Source: Agmasoma carcini (nom. nud.) (lineage: Eukaryota > Microsporidia > Thelohaniidae). Taken from it: a stretch of 64,000 nt of DNA. Position 1 is the first letter of the stretch. The number at the start of each line of letters is the position of its first letter. The stretch lies in assembly GCA_029232285.1 (NCBI GenBank), contig JAOXFI010000006.1:90849-154848 (forward strand), written 5' to 3'. Both the position numbers and the translations under genes were made by a program. Below the pieces are notes generated by a model. It saw nothing but the letters and a program-made list of their open reading frames with translations, made no database searches and was not told the DNA's origin. Below are positions 49,880 to 60,199 of the stretch, in pieces.

Positions 49880-50640
49880 ACCAATTTTAGATGATATAGA
49901 TCATTTGATACAATTATTGTGCGAGATTGGTGTTTTGAAAAGACATCATTGATATTCTGATTGTTATATGTTTAAATATACACGAAATATTGTTCAGATC
50001 GAAAGGGTAGTTTGTTAATGAATTTAATGTTACTTAGAATAGAGCGCTAAAAATTATTAAAAATTCAAAGAATACAATTTCAAAAATATATTTAAAATTA
50101 AATAACTTGGCCATGAATTATTTTGAATTTAACTCTTTAGAATTGGGGGTCAAAATATTAAATGCATAGTTAATGAAACAAAATTAATCCATAAACAGAT
50201 GGATGACAAAGGAATATATTAAAATACTGATATTTTGGCTTTTGGTATTAACGATAGGTTGTGTTAGCAATGTTTTCCGGCGGTAAAATAAACAGTGAAA
50301 AAAATAGAAAAATACAAAGTAAAGAGGACTTTTCAAAGCATCATAATAATAACACATGTTAAAATTGTGAAATATTAATAAAATAATAAATGTGAGAAAG
50401 AAGGTTCATTTTTGAATGTAATTTATGTCAAATCAAGTAAAACAAAAAATAATCAGTAAAGAAAATTGAAATTCTGGTTAAAAATATTCTTAGAAATTGA
50501 TAAGAAACGATGTTGTTTATTTTTAAAAACATTCAAAATTTGATTGAAGAAGAAATAAAAAAACTGGATAACATTGATGGCAGAGAAGATTGTCTGATTG
50601 AAGTGGATGAATCTGAACTATCAAGACTGTGAAGTAAAAC
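49880..50640 (+). pseudogene. ISXO2-like transposase fragments (N-terminal half)
   Basis: 'HLIQLLCEIGVLKRHH' with a following Cys pair (near 49892-49970) resembles the N-terminal zinc-ribbon start of ISXO2-like transposases. Near 50590-50630 'DCLIEVDESELSRL' fits the first catalytic Asp block ('V.IDES...'). They may be one broken copy or two. No terminal repeats were found. Confidence 0.45.
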
Positions 50641-51309
50641 CATATATTATATTTAGTGGTGTATGTATAATGCATAAGAGCTTTAGATTTTTAAAAATTA
50701 ATTAAAAAACGGGCGATTGAAAGTATAATTAAATTAAAGACACTCCTAATATAATTTCTGATCATTATTTCTTTGTCGAATAATGAATTAAGTAACATAA
50801 TCGTTGAACATGATATCCATAAAAGAAATTTCATCAATACAAAAACCCATTAATTCATACACAGAACATTAGTGTCAATAAATTGTAATCAACGGGTTCA
50901 AAGGGGAAATGTTTTATACAAACACTAAAAAATATTTATACTTAGAAGGAAATTTATTTATAAATGAAATGAGAAATAAGCCAAAATATGTGGCATTTCA
51001 AATTTCATGAATAAGCCTTTTATTTTTAAATAATTTTTTTTTCAGTGTGTTTTTTAATCGGAAAACTTTGCCACTACAACCATTTTATGTACTGTTTTGT
51101 GATCTGAAATTATTGTGAACTGTTTTGAAGTTGTGTTTTAAGCAAAATTTAAGAAATGAAATATAAATACTGTTATATTTAGATAAAATAGTTGGCAATT
51201 ATAAAAAGGTTTGAATTTCATTATATAATTGCATATTATGTTTTATTTATCATTTCAAAACATTAAAAATTGATTTGAATTGTTTTTAAAATACTATTAT
51301 CAAATATAT

Positions 51310-52122
51310 ATCAGCACCAAAACCCGTTATTATGTACGCTAAGGAGTTTTATACCATTGTTAGTAATAGAAAAAAAATTATAGAATATTTTAAACTACAT
51401 TGTATATTAAATGATATCGATAATATACGAACCTATTTCGTTGCGGAACAGGACCAAAAGAAAGACAAATAGTTTATTTATTTTATATGTTTAGATGCAG
51501 AAATGGTTATTTCCAAACATTTTGTTCCACGAATATTATTATTAAAACTTTAAGATCTTAATGTTGTGGGTTTGAAAATCAAACTAATATTTGAGATATA
51601 CTAGAGATTTTTATTTCACAATAAAAATACAAGACAAAATAATACATAAACTAGCCAGGCGATGAATTGATACTATTTGCAAACGATTCGAGCTGATAAA
51701 AAAATTATGTTCAGAAAATATTTCGGTATCACATCAGTATAAAATGATGGAATAATAGAACAACCAGTCTAAATAGATGAGTCTAAGTTTCTTGGACGTA
51801 AGAAATCTGACAGATGAAGAATGTTAAGAAGGAAAAAAATAATTTTGATTGTTGATAATGAAGCCGAGGTCTAAAACAGTAAGAATTATGAGAATAGAGT
51901 AGATGGGACGTGGGTTTTTGGTGATGATATAAGATATTTCTACGTTGAAAAACAGGCCAAGACAACCTTGACCCACATTATTCAAAGAGAGGTTGAAGAT
52001 GGGTCAATTATATTTTCGGATAAATAACCTGCCCATATTCGAATCTATAAAATTTGGTTTATATTTATTATACAGTAAATTTAACAACGGAATTTTATAA
52101 CTCCCTTAACCGGAGCACATAC
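51310..52122 (+). pseudogene. ISXO2-like transposase relic truncated by a Tc1 element
   Basis: Plus-strand fragments in order are 'VDESKFLGRKKSD' (near 51775-51815, first Asp), 'RVDGTWVFGDDIRYFYVEKQ' (near 51900-51958), 'TTLTHIIQREVEDGSIIFSD' (near 51965-52022, second Asp) and 'LTGAHT' (near 52108). The Glu block that should follow is cut off by the Tc1-type element starting at 52123. Stops and frameshifts show that it was partly decayed. Confidence 0.7.
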
Positions 52123-53586
52123 AATACTCCAAAAAAAACCGGACACCTCAAAAAATTTGTTTAAAACGTGTTAATTTATAAGTAAAAAGATAATTTGTGC
52201 ATAATTGTATAAGTATATCTATAACATTTTTTATTTTTTTAAATCGGAATTTTAAATAAACTCTTTTGATAAATTTTTTAATTAAAAACCAATAAAAAAC
52301 CCAATCACCAAGAAAATATCATATAATTTTACCTCCTTGTATAACTATAAATAAAAAAATACAAAACAAATACCCTAATGGGTAAACATGTTTCTGAATT
52401 CGACAAAGGTCGAATTTTTCAGCTATTTTCTATGAGGTTTTCAATACGCAAAATCAGTGTAAAACCCGACTTAAAAAGATCTACAATACAAGATCACGTT
52501 AGAAAATACAAGAATGATAAAGAAGATAAAAGAAAAGGTGGTAGTGGTAGGAAGAAATTAATTGATATCAGCAATATCAAATCAATTAAAAAAATGATCA
52601 ATAAAAACCCTTACGCTACATGCCGCAATATTAAAATAATGATTAAAGATAAGTCAAATATAAGTATCTGTGATGAAAGTGTGCGTCTTTTTCTAAAGAA
52701 AAATCATTTTAGATGTGTTTATCCTTCATCTAAGCCAAAATTATCAAATGTGCAAATCATTAACAGATTTAGAATTGCAAAAATGTAACTATTTAAAGGC
52801 AAAGACTACTTTAGCGATGTTATTTTTCAGATGAAAGTTTTTTAACATTTATAATGACTCTAAGATGCAAAAGGTGTGAGTTGAAGAAGGAAAATCAACG
52901 CCTATAAATGTTACTGTCAAATTTGGTAAGAAGAAAATATTTGTTTGGGGTTTTATGAGTAGAAATGGTGTTGGGAATTTGGTGTTTTTAGATGAATCTT
53001 AAATGCACTATATTATACTCAAATATTAAGCAATATTTTAAATGAAAGTGCACGAAAATTCCAATTTTCAAAATATAAATTTCAACAAGATAATGATCCA
53101 AAGCATAAAAGTAAGATGGCTTCAGATTTTTTTGAATATATGAACATTGAGGTGTTAGAATGGCCTTTACAGAGCCCAGATCTAAACCCAATAGAACATC
53201 TATGGGCTTATTTAAAGCAAAAATTAAGAAATGATGTTTTTGAAAACTAGGTGCATTTGATATAAAAAATTAGTGAAATGTGGGCTGATATTGATACTTT
53301 ATACTGTAGAACACTAGTAGATTCTATGAGTGACAGAATAAAAGAAGTTATCGTGGCTTAAGGTGGTCATACATCATATTAAATAAAGGTGTCCGGTTTT
53401 TTTATTGGTTTTTAATTGAAAAATTTATCAAAATCATCAAAAGAATTTATATAAAATTCGCGATTTAAAAAATAAAAAGTGTTATAGATATACTTATACA
53501 ATTATGCTCAAATGTCTTTTTATTTATAAATTTGCACTTTTTAAACAAATTTTTTTGAGGTGTCCGGTTTTTTTTTTGGAGTACTG
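52123..53586 (+). mobile_element. Tc1/mariner-type element, family copy 2 (best preserved)
   Basis: The element is 1464 bp with terminal inverted repeats of about 180-190 bp (52123-52305 and 53395-53586). The outer ends read CAATACTCCAAAAAAAACCG and the inverse (CGG...TTGGAGTACTG). It is flanked by TA on both sides (52121-52122 and 53587-53588), the target duplication typical of Tc1/mariner. It carries one transposase gene (separate entry). Copies of the family lie at 22970-24294 and 60963-62335. Confidence 0.92.
52378..53382 (+). pseudogene. Tc1-type transposase, frameshifted
   Basis: The first 136 codons (52378-52788) are open and encode the paired-like HTH region (GRIFQLFSMRFSIRKISVKP and a GGSGRKK hinge). 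A shift then breaks the frame. Later pieces carry 'VIFSDESFFNIYNDSKMQKV' (first Asp, near 52817), 'GKKKIFVWGFMSRNGVGNLV', 'DNDPK'-like text near 53090, and 'LQSPDLNPIEHLWAYLKQKL' (Glu, near 53170-53225), ending 'EVIVA' before a stop. With the intact copies of other species about 340 aa would be expected. The element is inactive unless helped by another copy. Confidence 0.85.
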
Positions 53587-53591
53587 TATAC

Positions 53592-53702
53592 TTTAAGGGT
53601 ATTGACTCGGGAAGAACAACTGTTGTCAGACTAAACCGTGATATAATTCATGTTTTAGAACCCAAAGAATATATAAACTGTAAAATATACAAAATGTTCT
53701 AA
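53592..53702 (+). pseudogene. Repeated 36-codon tail, copy 1
   Basis: An open plus-strand stretch ending in TAA, reading 'FKGIDSGRTTVVRLNRDIIH' then 'VLEPKEYINCKIYKMF'. The same length and sense recur at 63380-63490 and, more diverged, at 56889-56999, each just downstream of (convergent with) a member of the 53-64-kb protein family. The Tc1 element ends only a few bases upstream. It looks like the 3' end of a gene duplicated together with the family. Its family is unknown. Confidence 0.4.
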
Positions 53703-53732
53703 ATATTTTATTTCAATTTCTAAATTTTCTTT

Positions 53733-55298
53733 TTAATAAAAACAAAATGAAAAAATTTCTTCCATACCACTATCGAACCTAATAGCATCTGAATTGATGT
53801 CTAGTTGATATGTATTGTTTCCATTTCTGATCAGTGGCACTAAAAAGGCAAAAACCCTGATTTTTTTTAAAAAACCAACAGAACCGATCAAAAAATACAT
53901 TTTATTATTATGTTTAATAAAAATTATTTTTTTATGGTTAGATAAAGTATTATAGTAAAATGTTCTTTGTTTTAAATCATCTAGACATTCCCAAATATTT
54001 GATACATTCTTTTTGTGATAACAATTGAATCCAATAAAATTTTCTTCTTTTAACAAATCATCATTATCAACATTTTTAAATATAAAGAAAATTTTTCTTT
54101 TAACTTTTGATAAATATTCTAGATTATAATCTAATATTTTTAAACTTTTAAAGTTAAAGGGTGAATTAGGAATTTCAATAAGTACAAATTTATTGATATT
54201 TTTAATATATCCAAAAATAAAAAGCCTTGAGTCAAAGGATTGATCTTCCTCAAAACCAAAATTATCCAAATTAAAATTTTTGATTACTTCATAATGATTA
54301 ATAATTTGATCTCTTTGATTAAAAATTTGTTCAAAACTAAGAATATTGATATTATTTTCACTATAGTTAGTATTATAATTTGTATCACTTGTATTAGGAA
54401 CATTATAAGCTGGATTTTGATCTGTTTGATTGAAAAGTTGTTCAAAATTAGGAATAGCGGTATTATTATAACTATTGTTAGAATTATAATTTGTATCACT
54501 TGTATTAGGAACATTATAAGCTGGATTTTGATCTGTTTGAGAAAAAAATTGTTCAAAACTAGGAATAACGGTATTATCACTATAGTTAGTATTATAATTT
54601 GTATCACTTGTATTAGGAACATTATAAGCTTGATTTTGTTGTTCTATACATTGCCTTTTAATTGGATTATTGTTATCTTCAGATTCTGGTATGACATCAT
54701 CTATAGTTCTTTTATCATTATCATTTCTATTAAAAATAATCAATAGATCACCATACAATGATATATTTGACCTATCATTAAATAATTTATTAGGTTTATA
54801 GTTCTTTTTGTTTTTAGAATAAAATACAGCTTTCATTATATTAATAAGCTCATTATGAAAATTTTCATCAATATAAATTTTATCCAGTGAAAAAACATGA
54901 TTTTTTTCTTTATTATTATTTATCTCACCATATTTTTCTTTAAATATTTTTTTAGCAATATATAAAGAATTGATTAAGGATGGTTTTATAGAAGAAGAGT
55001 TAATTATTGGTAGAGAAAGGTCATCAAATGTGAATAAAATTCGTATGTAATGAAATGCACATACATTGAAAACATCCATTGTACTATATTTACCATTAAA
55101 AGTTACTTGAATTGTTTTATTATCAATTATATTATAAGATATGAAGTTTCTTCTAATAGTAGTTTCTAATGTTCTAATAGCTTTTCCACATTCTTTTTCA
55201 TTACATTTAGAATGGCTAAGTATAATGTCTGTAGTAAATAATTTACAATTTATTTCTAAAATAAATGTATTTATAAATTCAATAATATTTAGCAACAT
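53733..55298 (-). CDS. Repeat-containing protein of a lineage-specific family, member 1
   Basis: The protein is 521 aa. The first about 22 residues are hydrophobic (MLLNIIEFINTFILEINCKL), possibly a signal peptide, though it lacks a clear positive start. A conserved N-terminal block with the pattern SKC-x3-EC-x-KAIRTL-x2-TI (29-49) is followed by 'SYNIIDNKTIQVTFNGK'. 'VIPESEDNNNPIKRQC' (202-217) precedes three 36-37-residue repeats starting AYNVPNTSDTNYN (224, 260, 297), then a conserved C-terminal region with 'FVLIEIPNSPFNF' and 'FIFKNVDNDDLLKEENFIGF'. Nothing resembles a known enzyme. It is paralogous to 57097-58518 and 63520-64000. Secretion and a host-facing role are inference from the leader, the copy number and the repeats. 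Confidence 0.8.
   Translation of the reverse strand: MLLNIIEFINTFILEINCKLFTTDIILSHSKCNEKECGKAIRTLETTIRRNFISYNIIDNKTIQVTFNGKYSTMDVFNVCAFHYIRILFTFDDLSLPIINSSSIKPSLINSLYIAKKIFKEKYGEINNNKEKNHVFSLDKIYIDENFHNELINIMKAVFYSKNKKNYKPNKLFNDRSNISLYGDLLIIFNRNDNDKRTIDDVIPESEDNNNPIKRQCIEQQNQAYNVPNTSDTNYNTNYSDNTVIPSFEQFFSQTDQNPAYNVPNTSDTNYNSNNSYNNTAIPNFEQLFNQTDQNPAYNVPNTSDTNYNTNYSENNINILSFEQIFNQRDQIINHYEVIKNFNLDNFGFEEDQSFDSRLFIFGYIKNINKFVLIEIPNSPFNFKSLKILDYNLEYLSKVKRKIFFIFKNVDNDDLLKEENFIGFNCYHKKNVSNIWECLDDLKQRTFYYNTLSNHKKIIFIKHNNKMYFLIGSVGFLKKIRVFAFLVPLIRNGNNTYQLDINSDAIRFDSGMEEIFSFCFY
54300..54629 (-). repeat. In-frame tandem repeat, ~110 bp x 3
   Basis: Three copies of a 108-111-bp unit encode the AYNVPNTSDTNYN...FEQ.F.Q.DQ repeats in member 1. 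Copies are highly similar, so expansion is recent. The paralogue at 57-58.5 kb has a single or degenerate unit. Confidence 0.9.
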
Positions 55299-55322
55299 GG
55301 CAAATTTTTATTAAAAATTTAT
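55299..55322 (-). promoter_or_regulatory. Double AT box before family member 1
   Basis: Read on the minus strand, AAATTTTTAATAAAAATTTGCC abuts the ATG at 55298, the same start context as in housekeeping genes. Confidence 0.55.
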
Positions 55323-55405
55323 AAGTATTAATTATTATAAAAGAAGTATTAATTATTATAAAGGAGTATAAATTATTACAAAGAAGTATAAATTATTACA
55401 AAGAG
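55322..55405. repeat. ~19-bp direct repeats upstream of family member 1
   Basis: AAGTATTAATTATTATAAAA and AAGTATAAATTATTACAAAG variants occur four times in the upstream region. Confidence 0.7.
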
Positions 55406-55574
55406 TAATTAATAATGATACAAAAGAATCTTTGTGATTTCATTATTAAAAATTTTTGAAATATTTTGAAAAATTTTTTTAATGATTGATTAAATATTTA
55501 GATTTTGTTATCGTTTGTATTTAGTCTTTCAAGTGATTTAAGTCTTTTGTTGATATTATTAGTTATATTTAGAT

Positions 55575-55816
55575 CTATTCGTGGTCATAGTCAGTCGTGG
55601 TCATGATCAGTCATAGTCAGTCGTGGTCATGATCAGTCATAGATAGTCAGATAGTCAGATAGTCAGATATAGTCAGATAGTCAGATAGTCAGATAGTCAG
55701 ATAGTCAGATAGTCAGATAGTCAGATAGTCAGATAGTCAGATATAGTCAGATATAGTCAGATAGTCAGATAGTCAGATAGTCAGATAGTCAGATATAGTC
55801 AGATATAGTCAGATTG
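55575..55816. repeat. AGATAGTC satellite
   Basis: About 20 copies of an 8-bp AGATAGTC unit (with AGATATAGTC variants), preceded by a longer GTCAGTCGTGGTCATGATCA repeat. It lies about 270 bp upstream of the member 1 ATG. Confidence 0.92.
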
Positions 55817-56269
55817 GTTAGTTAGTATTGATATTGACTACAATAATTTTATAAAACACAAAAAATTTGAAAAAAAGAATAGAAAATTTAAAATAAAAAC
55901 TTATTAGAGTATAAACATATAAATATATCTGTAATGGTTTATGTAATTTTTTAGCTAACAATTTTATTTAACATTTTATATATTCGGTTTTTAGATTATT
56001 TAAAATCACATAGAAAATAGCTAAAAATCCAACCTTTGACGAAATAAGATACATAAATGATTAAAGTTTAATTATAAGAATAAATTAATAATTTTTAAGA
56101 TGTCAATTTTGATTAATAATATTCAAATTTATAAAAAGAATATAAAAAAATACCAATTTTTGAGTACTATATTATTTCATAGAAAATATTGAAAAAAATA
56201 AAATAAATCAGCAAAGATTATACACTTTCACATCTAGAGAAAATTGAAAATAACAAATAATTAAGTTAT
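55817..56269. other. AT-rich intergenic sequence
   Basis: Nothing recognised. Confidence 0.4.
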
Positions 56270-56575
56270 AATGGGTCATTATGAAGACGGATAACCTTAT
56301 CCATTGCGAGAAATGGTTTGCGATCAATATATAAACACCATATCTTAAAGATATAAGCTATTTTATGTGTAATAGCACTAAGTCAGTGTACAGTAGCATC
56401 CTAAAATTTATGTTTTTAAGGTTTTATTGTTATTTTCTAAATAAATGTTATTACGATCTTTTTTTACCAAAATATAAAATCATTATCACAATTTCTGTTT
56501 CTTTAACATTTAATGTTGTTTGAATAAGGTATTTTTACTTATTGGTTCGATCTTTTCTTTATTAAATAGTTAATA
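56270..56575 (+). repeat. Dispersed repeat A, copy near family member 2
   Basis: Blocks GGATAACCTTATCCATTGCG, GGTTTGCGATCAATA, ATATAAGCTATTTTATGTG and TTGGTTCGATCTTTTC align with the copy at 33835-34240 in the same order. Confidence 0.55.
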
Positions 56576-56888
56576 ATTGTGGTATGTATTTGGTAAAAAT
56601 TGATACTACATTGCCTGATTTAAATTATTATTAAATATATAAATATTTTACACAAAGTTAATATATACTAAAGATTTTTTTTTAATTTTTCCAATTTTTT
56701 TAGATTTTTAGATTTTCTATTTACACAAAATTAATGTAAAATATTATAAGTTTATATCTTAAAAATAAATAAATCTATTATCAACAAGGGCATATTTAAT
56801 TTTTTTTACGATAATCATAAATGATGCAATAAAAAGGGTAGAACTATAAATATAGAAGAAATATTTTTAATATTTAAGATACTGTTAA
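56576..56888. other. Part of a duplicated segment
   Basis: Around 56800-56860 the strings ACGATAATCATAAATGATGC and GGGTAGAACTATAAATATAG recur at 63190-63235 with few changes, so this flank was duplicated with the gene family. Confidence 0.55.
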
Positions 56889-56999
56889 GGTACTGATTCG
56901 TCTAACAATATTAAATATAATGTTTTAAATGTTATTGACACAGACAGAATAGCTGAAGTTGTAGCCCAAACTAAACATTATTATGTTTTGAAACCATAA
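56889..56999 (+). pseudogene. Repeated 36-codon tail, copy 2 (diverged)
   Basis: An open stretch of 37 codons including the stop, reading 'GTDSSNNIKYNVLNVIDTDR' then 'IAEVVAQTKHYYVLKP'. The second half parallels 'IDSGRTTVVRLNRDIIHVLEP' of the other copies. It is convergent with family member 2. Confidence 0.35.
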
Positions 57000-57096
57000 A
57001 AATATATGAGCATATGAAAATATCAAAATATATGAACATATGAAAATATCAATATATATGAACACATCAATATAAATATAATTTTATTAATCTTTG

Positions 57097-58518
57097 TTAA
57101 GCATAAAATGCTATATTTTCTCCTATATTCTTATCAAAAACGATAATATCTGAATTGTCGTCTATTTGATATTTATTTCTATTATTAATAACCAGGGGTA
57201 ATAAAAAACACCAATTTTTATTATTATTAGATATTTTTATAGAACCAAATAATAAATAAAATTTGTTATTATGTTCAACAATAATGAGTTTCTTATTGAT
57301 ATATAATGTATTATAATATAATTTTGTTTGTTTTAGTTCATCTAAACATTCCCATATATTTGATATTTTCTTACTGGGATAACAATTGAATCCAATAAAA
57401 TTTTCGTCTTTTAATAAATCATCATTATCAACATTTTTAAACATAAAGAAAAAATTTCTTTTAGTATTTGATGAATAGTTTAGTCTATTATGTAATAAAT
57501 AAAAATTTTCATAGTTAAAGGGTGAATTAGGGATTTCAATAAGTACAAATTTGTTTATAATAGAATTATATCCAAAAATAAAAAGCCTTGAGTCATAATA
57601 TTGATCTTTCTCAAAACCAAAATTATCCAAATTAAAATTTTTGATTACTTCATCATGATTAATAATTTGATCTCTTTGTTCAAAACTAAGAAAATTGGTA
57701 TTATTATCACTATTGTTAGTATCATTTATATTAGAAACATTATAATCAAGAGTTTGATCTTCTTGATTAATAATTTGTTCAAAACTTGGAGTTTCAATAT
57801 TATAGTCAGAAACATACTGCATATCACTTGTATTAGAAATATTATAAGCTGGATTTTGTTGTCCTATACATTGCCTTTTAATAGGATTATTGTTATCTTC
57901 AGATTCTGGTATGACTTCATTTATAGTTCTTTTTTCATTATCATTTCTATTTAAAATAATTAATAGATCACCCTTTGATATGACTTTTGATTTCTCATTT
58001 ATTAATTTATTTATAAAATCATCATCTTTTTTATATTTTAATAATTCTAACATTGTTTGAATCATATATTTATGACTTTGATCACTTAAATATTCTTTAT
58101 CTGGTAAAAAAGAATGATTATTTTCTATTTTAGTATCATTCATATAATATTGTAAAAATATATTTTTAGCAATATATAAAGAATCAATTATAGTTGGTTT
58201 AATGCCCGAAGAAAAATCTTTTCCCAGTGATAAGCAATCAATTGTCAAAAATACTTTTGTAAAATGAAATCCACATAAATTATGAGTATTTTTAATACTA
58301 CATTTACCATTATAATTGATTTGAAGTGTTTTATCATCAATTATATTATAAGACACAATATTGTTTTTAATGGTACAATCTAAAGTTCTAATAGCCTTAA
58401 CACATTCTCTTCCTTTACATTTAGAATATTTAAATACATACTCTATAGAAAATATCTTAGCTTTTGAGTTTGTACTGAATATATTTGCAATATATAGAAG
58501 AATCGCAATAAAAAGCAT
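57097..58518 (-). CDS. Lineage-specific family, member 2
   Basis: The protein is 473 aa. The N-terminus MLFIAILLYIANIFSTNSKA is a good signal peptide with likely cleavage after Ala20. The shared block reads YSKC-KGREC-VKAIRTL-DCTI, then 'SYNIIDDKTLQINYNGKCS'. 'VIPESEDNNNPIKRQC' is identical to member 1. The central tandem repeats are reduced to degenerate YN(I/V)SN.(S/N)D units. The C-terminal region is strongly conserved ('FGYNSIINKFVLIEIPNSPF' then 'FKNVDNDDLLKDENFIGFNCY'). Identity with member 1 is high at both ends and low in the middle, which suggests constraint on the ends and rapid change between. Secretion is inference. Confidence 0.8.
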   Translation of the reverse strand: MLFIAILLYIANIFSTNSKAKIFSIEYVFKYSKCKGRECVKAIRTLDCTIKNNIVSYNIIDDKTLQINYNGKCSIKNTHNLCGFHFTKVFLTIDCLSLGKDFSSGIKPTIIDSLYIAKNIFLQYYMNDTKIENNHSFLPDKEYLSDQSHKYMIQTMLELLKYKKDDDFINKLINEKSKVISKGDLLIILNRNDNEKRTINEVIPESEDNNNPIKRQCIGQQNPAYNISNTSDMQYVSDYNIETPSFEQIINQEDQTLDYNVSNINDTNNSDNNTNFLSFEQRDQIINHDEVIKNFNLDNFGFEKDQYYDSRLFIFGYNSIINKFVLIEIPNSPFNYENFYLLHNRLNYSSNTKRNFFFMFKNVDNDDLLKDENFIGFNCYPSKKISNIWECLDELKQTKLYYNTLYINKKLIIVEHNNKFYLLFGSIKISNNNKNWCFLLPLVINNRNKYQIDDNSDIIVFDKNIGENIAFYA

Positions 58519-58724
58519 GATAATTTTTTTTAATTTTTTTTAAAGGAAAACTAATATTTAAAGGAGATGATAATAAATATCAATATTTATAAATATTATA
58601 GTGTTTTATATAGAAATATAAACATTGACTATTAAAAAGCTGGTGCTATTGGAATTTTCTAACTCATGAATAATTGTGATTTGAAACTTTTTATACAAAG
58701 AATCAAAATAATTACACTGTGCAG
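58519..58724. other. 5' flank of family member 2
   Basis: AAAAAATTTT-type runs (58521-58545) precede the ATG on the minus strand. No other feature. Confidence 0.45.
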
Positions 58725-58880
58725 AGTATTAACGTTGAAACAACAACTAATTGGGTTATAATTTACCAGTGCTTGCCAGGGGGTAATGCTTATCTTCCTT
58801 ATTCTTGAATATATAGGCTGGCTTGGGTTAATAATAGCACTAAACCTAGCTACAATATAGTATAGTATCTTTAAAGTGTT
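58725..58880 (+). repeat. Dispersed repeat A, partial copy
   Basis: GGCTGGCTTGGGTTAATAAT and CTAGCTACAATATAGTATAG match 34000-34060. An upstream GGTTATAATTTACCAG block is diverged. Confidence 0.55.
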
Positions 58881-60199
58881 ATTATACCATCTAAATATTC
58901 AAGACTACATGTCAACTAATTTATACAAACCCTTTTAACTAATTGTGTTAAATATGGCCATTATACTCGCTATTATCTCTTCTATATTATTTTTTGCTTC
59001 ATGTCCGTTTTGTGTGATTTTTGAAAAAAAATTATATTGAATAAATTTTTGTGTGTTTTTTTAAATATTTCTAATACATAATCAGAGAAAATAATAAAAA
59101 TTAAATTATTGAACTAAATTTAGTATATTCTTTTAATATGAGTTTTGATTTTTGTTTTAAAAAATATAAGTGAGGAAATTAACTTAATCACAACCTTTGT
59201 CAAGAAGAGTTGAAATTTTTCAAAAATTTCATATAATTCCAATTTTCACAAGAAAGGATTAAAATATTATATAATAGAAACCTCATCTAATAGTATTATC
59301 AATGATTTGTGTCTAGTCTCTTTTGTGGTTGCTCGGACTATTAAAAAATTTAAAAACTTTTCACTACTCTCAATGAAAGCAAAAGAAAAACAGAGCAAGT
59401 TAGTATAAAGCTTTCATATTAATAAACAATCATTCAAATCTGTTTTCGTTCTACAACAACTTACAAGCGGATATATCTAGTCAGTAACAATTAAAAATCT
59501 TTTTCATACGTATCAGAGCTTAAAATAACATAAAATTACAAAACTTCTTTAATCAATTTTAATAGAAAATCAATTAAGTATTTGAATAAGACTTTTTCTT
59601 AATAAATTTTATTCTCTTTCAACACTATTCATTTTTTATTTTATTTGTGTACACAAGGATTCATTAAATCTACCAAATAATAATAAAGAATTATAGTAAA
59701 TTGTTTATAATCCACATTAATGAATCAAATACGGGTCTTTATTTTAAGCTTATATCAATTATTTATGGTATTTTTTAACATGATTAAATTAAAAGTTTTT
59801 TGTTTAAGTTAAAGTCTATTTCCATAAAACACCCACCAAATCACCTTTAAATGTTACTAAAAACTTGAATCTACAACCCCTACATACTTCATTTATATTT
59901 TAAACATTTTTTATCAATATAAACATATTTATATAAAATGTCAAATACAAGATTTTGTTTTCTCTTTTCTCGAATTTCGACAATAATATATTTATTTGTG
60001 TTCTATCATATATTTGATATTAAATTTTTTTGAAAAAATAAAATCATATATTGTTTTACAATGCATATTCTATTTAAGAATCTAACTATGGTATAAATAT
60101 ATTAAAAATAAAGGTACTTGTATAATAACTTCTATTATTAAAAAACGCAAAAACATGATAACTATATGCTAGGCGCCATGGTTACTAGACCGAATTTTA
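58881..60199. other. Long AT-rich stretch without genes
   Basis: No coding frame or repeat that I can support. Confidence 0.45.

Noticed and set aside
54240..54746. 168-aa plus-strand ORF and 112-aa minus-strand ORF inside family member 1
   Set aside because: They are alternative frames of the tandem repeat, rich in Ile as expected from AT-rich shadow reading.
57601..57954. 117-aa plus-strand ORF
   Set aside because: Antisense shadow of family member 2.
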